From positions 1 to 46,959 of IMG/VR virus record IMGVR_UViG_3300044637_000783: a stretch of DNA of 46,959 bases; one strand, given 5' to 3'. The stretch is from a virus. The stretch's first letter is position 1, and each line of letters begins with the position of its first letter. A model generated the notes under the pieces. It was not told where the DNA came from and did no database searches. It saw nothing but the letters and a program-made list of their open reading frames with translations. This document shows positions 1 to 7,000 of this stretch, in pieces. The translations under genes were made by a program, and so were the position numbers.

Positions 1-533
1 AACTTAACGTTTTCAATTAAGATTTCCTCATGGTCATAGACTATTGTATCATTTTGTTTGTATAAAATCCTGTGTATAGGATTGTAGATTTGTGTGTTTT
101 CTGACACTAATTGTGTCAAGTCTCCGTCTGAAGAGAATATTATTTTCTTCTCGTTAGGTGAGTTTTGAACATAGTAAGCGATATTATCATCTGACTCACA
201 AAATTCATATTCTCCTTGTCTAACAAACAATTCCTCAAGATATTGTTTTATTCTATCTCTTTGGTAATTGTACGAATTTAAATCCTCTTCAGTACGAATT
301 CTAGATCTTCTATTTTCTTTGTAGTGAACATAAATTTTCTTTCTGCACTGTGAACCTTCTTGACCATCCCAAAATACAACAATCTTATCTAAATGATGCG
401 TCTCAAATAATCTTCTAAGAGTATTAAGGAAATGATATATTCCTCCAATATGTGTCCCCTTATGAAATGCATTTTTGACACCGTAAAAACCAATCGTAAG
501 TAAATTGTCTCCATCAACAAGTAAAACAGACAT
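1..533 (-). CDS. 5'-3' exonuclease / RNase H-like flap nuclease (3' end cut by window edge)
   Basis: Read leftward from an ATG at 531-533; the frame stays open for 177 codons to the window edge, so the C-terminal part is missing. Metal-binding motifs of the FEN/PIN nuclease family are visible: VDGDN near residues 6-10, VVFWDG at 52-57, a basic helix with KENRRSR near 72-78, ESDDNIAYYV at 113-122 and FSSDGDLTQLV at 133-143. T4 RNase H (rnh) and the 5' nuclease domain of DNA polymerase I share this pattern. By family knowledge it would remove RNA primers and flaps at the lagging strand. Its position 12 nt downstream of uvsX and behind gp32 places it in a replication/recombination operon. No late-type box precedes it. 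Family assignment is firm; the exact T4 equivalence is inferred. Confidence 0.85.
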   Translation of the reverse strand, partial: MSVLLVDGDNLLTIGFYGVKNAFHKGTHIGGIYHFLNTLRRLFETHHLDKIVVFWDGQEGSQCRKKIYVHYKENRRSRIRTEEDLNSYNYQRDRIKQYLEELFVRQGEYEFCESDDNIAYYVQNSPNEKKIIFSSDGDLTQLVSENTQIYNPIHRILYKQNDTIVYDHEEILIENVK

Positions 534-545
534 TAAAAAATTTTA

Positions 546-1526
546 TTATAAATCACTTTCCTCTGTTACAACTTGTACGTCCGCGATGTCTGTAACATTA
601 ACACCTAATTGTTTTCCAATGTAATCACCATTATCTCTCTTATACTCCTCGATAGAACGTTTCTCTTCAGTATCGTCCTTACCGTGCATAAAACCTTGTG
701 GTGTTACCAATATACGTCCATCCTCATATCCACCACCATTGATGTGGTTCTTACTGATTGAGATTTTGGTACGTGTTGCAATTCTGATTTTTCTCTTATC
801 TTTAGTGATAGAGATTTTAGTAGTTCCCGCACCTTTTTGGTTACCGAATAAGAATACTAATGATGAGTTTAACCAAATGGCTTCACCACCTTTAGCTTTG
901 ATTTTTGGTTGTCCAAAAGGATTATCAGGTAATTCTACCCAAGGTTGGTTAACAATAACCAAACTGTTTGTGTAAGGTTTATCAGTTCTTCTTGAACCTG
1001 AAATACGTTGGTTGATACCCATACCAATTTTATCAGCTAAAACAGATGCGTTGTGTTGTTTACCACCTTTACCATCGTAAGTCATTTTACATGGTACTGA
1101 ACCAACTGAATCCCAAAGGAATAACATATCATAAGGGATATCACCTTTTTCTTGTGCGTCCATCAATTCATTAATGTAATCCGTGATTTGCTCGATATAT
1201 TCGAAGTCACTATTGAATAGATATTCTCCATCTTTATCAAACCCCATTAACTCAGCGTGGTCCCAACTCCATTTTTGTTCTGTAATAATGAACACAGGTA
1301 GGATACCCTTTTTTTGTGCGTCTACCGCTGTTTTAACCAAAGCAGTTGTTTTTCCTGTATCACTATGTCCTAATAACATATTGATGTGACCCATTGCGGG
1401 GCCAGGAATACCTGTTGCCTCTAAAAACGCATCTCCTAAGTCGAAGAAACGGTCAGCTTTATATTCGGCCTCTTTTGAGAATTTCTTCTTGATTGCCGAG
1501 AAATCTGTCTTTTTAATTCCTGCCAT
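546..1526 (-). CDS. uvsX: UvsX/RecA-like recombinase
   Basis: 326 aa; ATP-dependent strand-exchange protein of the RecA/UvsX family. Walker A is GHSDTGKT at residues 53-60. An ITEQ stretch near 81-84 supplies a candidate catalytic glutamate. Walker B is MLFLWD at 134-139, followed by SVGSVP. A KAKGGEAIW segment near 210-218 corresponds to the DNA-binding loop 2/ATP-cap side of the core. T4 UvsX is slightly longer (about 390 aa). By family role it pairs and exchanges strands during recombination-dependent replication, loaded onto gp32-coated DNA. It lies just downstream of the gp32-like gene and upstream of the 5' nuclease, a classic replication cluster. The leader before the ATG holds a large inverted repeat (1543-1592) rather than a late-type box, suggesting early or middle expression with attenuation. 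Confidence 0.93.
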   Translation of the reverse strand: MAGIKKTDFSAIKKKFSKEAEYKADRFFDLGDAFLEATGIPGPAMGHINMLLGHSDTGKTTALVKTAVDAQKKGILPVFIITEQKWSWDHAELMGFDKDGEYLFNSDFEYIEQITDYINELMDAQEKGDIPYDMLFLWDSVGSVPCKMTYDGKGGKQHNASVLADKIGMGINQRISGSRRTDKPYTNSLVIVNQPWVELPDNPFGQPKIKAKGGEAIWLNSSLVFLFGNQKGAGTTKISITKDKRKIRIATRTKISISKNHINGGGYEDGRILVTPQGFMHGKDDTEEKRSIEEYKRDNGDYIGKQLGVNVTDIADVQVVTEESDL

Positions 1527-1542
1527 TGTTTTGTTTTTAAAA

Positions 1543-1592
1543 AGGACCTCTCATTATTTCAACGTAGTGGCATTTACTTTAATGAGGGTCCT
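1543..1592 (-). terminator. Hairpin between gp32-like gene and uvsX (terminator or attenuator)
   Basis: The arms AGGACCCTCATTA and TAATGAGAGGTCCT pair over 13 bp with a single bulged base, closing a loop of about 23 nt. On the transcribed (minus) strand the right arm runs straight into TTTTT, as in intrinsic terminators. The structure sits only 16 nt before the uvsX start, so partial read-through could set the gp32:uvsX ratio. It could also act as a translational control hairpin. Confidence 0.65.
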
Positions 1593-1601
1593 ATAGTATT
1601 A

Positions 1602-2450
1602 TTAGAATGGTAAATCTCCATCTACATCTTCATCATCTTGTGGGTCAACCACAGGTGCAGTTGGTGTTTTAGGTGATGCGATTACTTCTTCACTTGTAGA
1701 AGATGACACATATTTCTTTTGGTCACTATCCCAACGTGGAGCCTCTCCTCTTGCAACTAACTCTAAGTAGTTTTCGTCTTTCTTAGAATAAACATCAGAC
1801 CATGTTAATTCATCATCTAACCATGTTTTTGCAACATCAGAATCTGTATGTAATGAACCCGCATCTTCAGGAATTACTGAATTGATTGTTGTATATTCTT
1901 TACCGTTACCTGATTTTGTTAAGGCCAAAGAAAGAATTAAATCACGTCCATTTTCAGGATTTGTAATATCTCCTTTGTTACGGAAGATTGGAAATACTTT
2001 ATCCATAATACCATCACCTTTGTGATTGTGCTTAAATCTCCAAAATTTAACACCATCATTTTCGTGGTCACGGTCAATTACTTTTACAATATAGAATTTA
2101 CGTGAACGGTATGTACGAGCCAACTCTTTATCGGCATCAACACCTGTCATCATTAATCCCTCGTAAACTTCATGTAATGGTGAACGTTTACCTTCTTGTT
2201 TAGGGTCATATAATTTTACCCATTTTCCATCCACTTGAACTTCGTGGAAATACACCTCAACAAATGGTGAACTACCGTCTTTTGTAGGTAAAATACGAAT
2301 ACGTCTTTCTTCACCCTTAGAACCCTTAGGTAATACGGTTGTGAAATACTTCTTCATTCTATCCTCTTGGGATACTTTGTTTGCATTGCCACTTGTGGCG
2401 TTGTTCTTGTTTTTCTCGTACTGTGCTAGTACTGCGTCAAATGTAGACAT
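1602..2450 (-). CDS. Single-stranded DNA-binding protein, gp32-like
   Basis: 282 aa (T4 gp32 is 301). The N-terminal 35 residues are polar and basic, like the cooperative-binding segment of gp32. Residues about 36-220 form a mixed beta/alpha core with motifs typical of phage gp32 proteins (RIRILPTKDG, PLHEVYEGL, FYIVKVIDRDHEND, VFPIFRNKGDI, RDLILSLALTK). I see no Cys/His set for the zinc site of T4 gp32. The C-terminus is acidic and ends DDEDVDGDLPF; a DLPF end resembles the protein-interaction tip of bacterial SSB. By role it coats ssDNA and organises UvsX, helicase and polymerase. It is separated from the preceding gene by a good terminator (2502-2525), so it probably has its own promoter. 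No TATTTATA-type box precedes it. Confidence 0.85.
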   Translation of the reverse strand: MSTFDAVLAQYEKNKNNATSGNANKVSQEDRMKKYFTTVLPKGSKGEERRIRILPTKDGSSPFVEVYFHEVQVDGKWVKLYDPKQEGKRSPLHEVYEGLMMTGVDADKELARTYRSRKFYIVKVIDRDHENDGVKFWRFKHNHKGDGIMDKVFPIFRNKGDITNPENGRDLILSLALTKSGNGKEYTTINSVIPEDAGSLHTDSDVAKTWLDDELTWSDVYSKKDENYLELVARGEAPRWDSDQKKYVSSSTSEEVIASPKTPTAPVVDPQDDEDVDGDLPF

Positions 2451-2493
2451 AATTGTTAAAATTTAAGTTTTTAAAACGTTATAGTAAAATATA

Positions 2494-2525
2494 CATAAAA
2501 AAACCCAGACTTGGAAATCTGGGTT
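2494..2525 (-). terminator. Intrinsic terminator after the 75-aa gene
   Basis: On the minus strand, AACCCAGA pairs perfectly with TCTGGGTT (2518-2525 with 2502-2509) around an 8-nt loop, followed by a run of eight T residues (2494-2503 read in reverse). It ends the leftward unit upstream of the gp32-like gene. Confidence 0.85.
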
Positions 2526-2557
2526 AAATTATTTTTAAAGTTTTTTTTAAGGTTGAA

Positions 2558-2785
2558 TTACCAAGAAATCACATATCTTGGATAGGTTCCCATAGTGTCA
2601 TATGTGGTATCCACCGTAAAACCATAAGATTTTAATGTGGTAATCATTTGTGGGTTTACTCTTGCTCCATCCACCGTTATAGAGTATAAACCTTGAGCAG
2701 TTGCTCCAGTTACTAAACTATCTATGTAAGATAATGAACTTGTTGCTGTGTTTGATGCAATTCTTGCCGCTGAACCTGATATCAT
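2558..2785 (-). CDS. Small hypothetical protein, 75 aa
   Basis: Not recognised. The N-terminal third is Ala/Ser/Thr rich and likely helical. The C-terminal half reads like a small alpha/beta module: LKSYGFTVDTTYD followed by YPRYVISW. A terminal aromatic beta-strand of the form 'ISW' recurs in small phage virion proteins, but I cannot name a family. It lies 26 nt downstream of the Dps-like gene and is followed by a strong terminator, so it is the last gene of that leftward unit. Start chosen at the ATG (2783-2785) preceded by an A-rich leader without Shine-Dalgarno. Confidence 0.7.
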   Translation of the reverse strand: MISGSAARIASNTATSSLSYIDSLVTGATAQGLYSITVDGARVNPQMITTLKSYGFTVDTTYDTMGTYPRYVISW

Positions 2786-2811
2786 TTAATTTGGTTTTTT
2801 TAATAATTTTA

Positions 2812-3183
2812 TTATTCTAATGTTAAAAGATAAGATAATTTATTCAATTCTCCTAAGATTTCGTCACGAATATTTAATAAATCGGTATCTGACGAGTCTA
2901 ATTGCTCACTCATTTGAACCAACGCATCTCTTACTGTTGAAATCATACCCTTCATATCTAATTCAGATAAGTTACTTAATTGAATTGTTTTTGTTTCCTC
3001 ATCTAATGTAAATCTACCATATTTTCCCATTGCGGACTCAATAAATGTGTCGATTAAATCACTTAATGAATCATAAAATCCACCAAATGCGTTGTGTCTA
3101 GCATAACCTTTGGTTTGCCAATGATTAATCTTCATTTGTGTTTGTAATCCCAATAAAAAGTTTACGTTAGAACTTATATTCAT
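2812..3183 (-). CDS. Dps/ferritin-like small helical protein
   Basis: 123 aa, all-helical. Residues 19-50 resemble helix A-B of Dps: HW at 21-22, G26, H30, then D45 and E49 spaced as in the DxxxE part of the Dps ferroxidase site (H30 to D45 is 15, D45 to E49 is 4). The acidic residue normally four after the second His is Gly34, so the site is incomplete. Later helices (residues 70-120) carry heptad-like Leu/Met patterns. Dps-like folds bind DNA and/or oxidise iron; uncharacterised ferritin-like proteins are also known in large phages. It overlaps the upstream 215-aa gene by 17 nt, indicating coupled translation with putative virion genes. Fold assignment is from pattern only. Confidence 0.6.
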   Translation of the reverse strand: MNISSNVNFLLGLQTQMKINHWQTKGYARHNAFGGFYDSLSDLIDTFIESAMGKYGRFTLDEETKTIQLSNLSELDMKGMISTVRDALVQMSEQLDSSDTDLLNIRDEILGELNKLSYLLTLE

Positions 3184-3814
3184 CTTCTTGTTGTTCTGGA
3201 TTAAATGAGGTTTTTATAGTATCTGTTGGATAATTATCAACTTCATTTTTGGTTAATACATATTCATTTTTACCACTTACTTGCATTTCACCTTGTTTAT
3301 GTGCGAAAAATTCTTGTGGTTTTTCATTAAACGGATATGAATCCAATGAACGCATTTCAAGTTTCTCAACTCCCGTTTTTGGTTTTGACGCTTCAACTTT
3401 AGCACCCAATTCGTCAATTTTAGCCATAACTTGGTCCATTTGAGATAATTTAGATTCTAAATCACTTAATTTGGTAAACACATCATCCATCTTTCCGATA
3501 ACATCTCCATTTTCGTTTTTACTATCCTCAACATCTTTTTTAAGACTTTTAGTCATATTAACTAAATCTGTAATATCAATCTCTTCTGTTGTATCGGTTT
3601 CAGCCGGTACATCAGCAGGTGCAGCTGCAGGGTCAATAGGTGCCGCGGGGTCAATAGGTGGTGCCACTGCATCTAATGCTGGGTCAGCTGGTGGTGCCAC
3701 CGCATCTAATGCTGGGTCAGCTGGAGGAGCATCTTGCTCCATTATCATCGTTTTACCATATTTGTTAATGGCTTTGTAACGATTTAATTCTTCTTGTAGT
3801 TTTTGTTCTAACAT
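3167..3814 (-). CDS. Pro/Ala-rich virion-associated protein, 215 aa
   Basis: Function unknown. Residues 1-25 are a basic amphipathic helix ending KTMIMEQ. Residues about 28-75 are a low-complexity Ala/Pro/Asp linker containing two exact copies of PPADPALDAVA and shorter DPAAP variants. Residues 80-145 form a probable coiled coil (ITDLVNMTKSLKKDVEDS; LSDLESKLSQMDQVMAKIDE). The C-terminal 65 residues are globular/polar with an NEKPQEFFAHKQGEMQV stretch. The linker plus coiled coil architecture is common in minor capsid or tail appendage proteins; that role is inferred. The start is 3 nt after the stop of the 66-aa gene, and the end overlaps the Dps-like gene. Confidence 0.7.
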   Translation of the reverse strand: MLEQKLQEELNRYKAINKYGKTMIMEQDAPPADPALDAVAPPADPALDAVAPPIDPAAPIDPAAAPADVPAETDTTEEIDITDLVNMTKSLKKDVEDSKNENGDVIGKMDDVFTKLSDLESKLSQMDQVMAKIDELGAKVEASKPKTGVEKLEMRSLDSYPFNEKPQEFFAHKQGEMQVSGKNEYVLTKNEVDNYPTDTIKTSFNPEQQEDEYKF

Positions 3815-3817
3815 GGC

Positions 3818-4018
3818 TTAATCTTGTAATAATTGTCTTCCGTCGTTTGTAACGTATTTTTTATTTATTCTTTCAACAATTCCGTCTTTTTCTCTGATTG
3901 TGTAACATTCTCCCGTTACCATATCACATTCTTCTCTTTCCATTCCGTCATTAGAAACCTTTCTAACTTTTTTTGGATTTAAGAATTGATCTACTGCATT
4001 AATTTTATTATTTTCCAT
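3818..4018 (-). CDS. Small hypothetical protein, 66 aa
   Basis: Not recognised. Charged, with a CDMVTGEC pair of cysteines around residues 31-38 that could form a disulfide or bind a metal, and a beta-rich second half (CYTIREKDGIVERI). A TATTTATA box ends 17 nt before its ATG, so it probably opens the leftward unit with the 215-aa and Dps-like genes. It sits between the 1931-aa hub gene and the Pro/Ala-rich gene. Confidence 0.7.
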   Translation of the reverse strand: MENNKINAVDQFLNPKKVRKVSNDGMEREECDMVTGECYTIREKDGIVERINKKYVTNDGRQLLQD

Positions 4019-4035
4019 AATATTCTTTTATATTG

Positions 4036-4043
4036 TATAAATA
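4036..4043 (-). promoter_or_regulatory. Late-type box TATTTATA before the 66-aa gene
   Basis: Minus strand reads GGATATTTATAC; 17 nt separate the box from the ATG. Member of the TATTTAT(A/T) family found before late-type genes throughout the window. Confidence 0.55.
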
Positions 4044-4063
4044 TCCCAAATTTGTTAATATTC

Positions 4064-7000
4064 TTATGTCATTGTGAAATAAACAACATCTCCATCATAT
4101 AATCCCAATTTGGTCATTAATGATTGTGATAATGCGATTCCATATCCATCGAGATTTGGTCCAACATTTATTGGTCCTGTTATATTATCCTTTGTGATGG
4201 GGTTACTTCCATTTGGTGTTATTGTTATTTTTTTATTTGTTTTGGGGTTAAGAAAATGAGTGGTTGCTCCGGCATGTGTTATATTAACTCCTTGTGTTTT
4301 ATTAACTGTTCCAATAATAATATCCGCAGATGCAACACTCAAATCAAATCTTAATGAATAAAAGTCTTTTTCTTTGTTAATATCCCCCCAAGTTAAATAA
4401 CTAACATATTCTCCATTATTATTCATCGTCGTACCCTGTATGGTTTTTGATTTTAGTCGAGACAATAAATTCATTTGAATTGCATCTTCAGGTTTATATG
4501 TTTTACCTCCCATCCCAACAGCAATTGCTCTAAAGTATTCATTCTTGTTATATGTTACTTTTTGGATGTATTTCTCACCATTATATCCGTTATATCTAAC
4601 ACCAAATACATTGACCCCCGTTTCTTTTGTTAATTGTTCTCCTTTAATTTCTTGTTCCTTACCCCCCATATCAATAGTAAATGTACCTTGGTCAGTACTA
4701 ATTGATTTTTCATTTTTAGTCGAACCTGTTATGTTTAAACTATCTTGTTTAACTCGAGCAACCGCACTTTTGGTAATTCTATCGAATAACGCCCTATAAC
4801 TTGCCATGAATGAATCTTTAGGGTCTGGTAATGAAGCATATGGTATTCTTGTACCCTTAAACGAAGTTGTTATGTTGTTGTTATTGATTTTATGTGATAC
4901 CTCTGTAATCCAATATGAACCTTTGAACATTGGTATGTTTTTCAAATAAAAATACATTGTTGGTTGTATCATTACATTACCTAAACACGTAACATCACAA
5001 GTATATGACGCTTGTCTGTATATGTCAAATAATCCAATATCTACTTGGTGTGCTCCCGATCCTGATTCGGACCTACCTAAATTTTCTTGAGCAATAAATG
5101 ATTCCGTAGTATTTCTTATTGAACTTTGGTCTAAACTAACCCCTTTGAAAATACTTTGGTTTTGGTCTCCAAAATTAACTTCAAACGCAACCACCTTATT
5201 TGATTTTGATAAATCAGCATTGCTGAATATATCAGGTATGGTTATGACTAAAGGATTTTTATTTGCATTACCAACATTAAAACTGTCGTCATTAAAATTG
5301 TATTTTTTACTAACATCAGCCATTTCCAAATGTTTGGAAGTTGGTCCCGTATATTGTAAAATCATCTTTGGAGACGATTCTTGATAATCTACCTCTAAAA
5401 ACGTACCAAATAAATTTTGAGCCACCTTTTTAGATGGTGTTAATTTAGATTTGGTTGTTAAATTTGTTCCATAAAAATTTACATATGCTGGTAAACCTCT
5501 CATATCAAATCCAGTACCATTTATCAACATACCAATAAGACCGTATAGGTTTTGTTTGTCGTTTTCCGGTTCTTCTAACGGTATTAGTTTTTCTAAACTA
5601 AAATACGCTTTATCTCCAATATCTCTATTTGCTTTATCTAAAAATAAAAATTCCTCTAATAACAATCTTTGTCCTATAGAATTACCTGCAATCCATTTAT
5701 CATTAAATGATTTAAAATAATTATATTGTTCAAGTTTCATGGGACTGTCATTGTACCCATTTAAAATTGTTTGTTGTATTGTTTTTGTTTCACTCTTAAG
5801 ACCAACAAGTTTAGATATAATAGTATTCAAATATAAATCTTGTCTATTTTGAATTCCGTTATGGAATATAGTGTTATATGAAAGTATGTTACTAATTAGA
5901 TATTGTTGGAATGCTCCTTTTGTATTTGTACCTCCATTTTTTCTATAACCCGCATAGATGTAAACTAAAGGTCTAAAAATTCTAAAATATTCTTCAGTAA
6001 ATTCTACATTATTAGTACTGAAAAATTCCACATAATAATTTGTCGGTGTTCCCGTATATGGTTCTGTACCAATTATTAATTTTAAATCCTTTTGATTTGT
6101 TGTGTCTCCTGTTTGTACAATATCAAAATTATTATATGAGAAACTTTTTACGCTTCCACTTTCCGCAAATCCATTCCAAGTGTATAAATCAATTTCTTTC
6201 GGGTTACCAATAGTTATCTTTATTAAATTAGAATCAGATAAAATATCTTTTGTTATTGTTTTTAAATTTTCTAATTGTTGTTCTCTTAAAGTTTTTATTA
6301 ACAAATTTGTGTTTGTTGGGTCGCTATCTTTCTTTTTAACCGTTACAATAGATTTTAATAAATTTTGAAAGTTATCCTGTTTTACGGATTTAAATTTTTT
6401 GTATGGGGTTTCCTCGATAACTCTTTCAGTTGCAAAGTCTAAAAAGTATTCCTCAAATTTATCTAAAATATCAGGACTAAAAGTTGCAATTAAATCATTA
6501 ACCTTTTTAAATTTAATAGAACTATCCATCACTAAGTAATCTCCAAAATTAACATCAATGTGATATTCATCATAAGATGGAAACGTTTTACCCGTATAAG
6601 TTGTATAAACAGTTTCATCTGTCCACACTATTCTAAATGAATTTTGTCCTTTATTAAAGTTTTTTTCTGAATCTGAACCTGTTGTTAAATCTAAATTTGA
6701 AGATGAGTTTGCTCCAACTGATGGTAATAATGTATAGTGTGTATCTGTTGATTTTAATTTAGAATTATCAACAAATGATGTCCAATATCTAAATTCATCT
6801 CCGTTTGATACTCTATCAAAATTTATTGTATTACTTGTTGTTCTACCAGTAAAAGAATTAACACCGCTTGGTGCATTAATATCAAAATGACTATAATCAT
6901 TTATAAATTGGTGGTAAAGAGCGTCGTAGAATGGATGAACTCCTGTATCAAGTACATCACTAACAGTTTCATTACCAATTTCAATTTCGCCAGGAACGTT

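Noticed and set aside
739-1389. Rightward ORFs opposite uvsX
   Set aside because: They lie wholly inside a gene with clear Walker motifs, have no domain-like composition and are the complement of conserved codons.
4036-4043. Reading TATAAATA on the plus strand as T4-type late promoters at leftward genes
   Set aside because: They would drive transcription away from the neighbouring gene and antisense into others; the gene-relative orientation is consistent only as TATTTATA.
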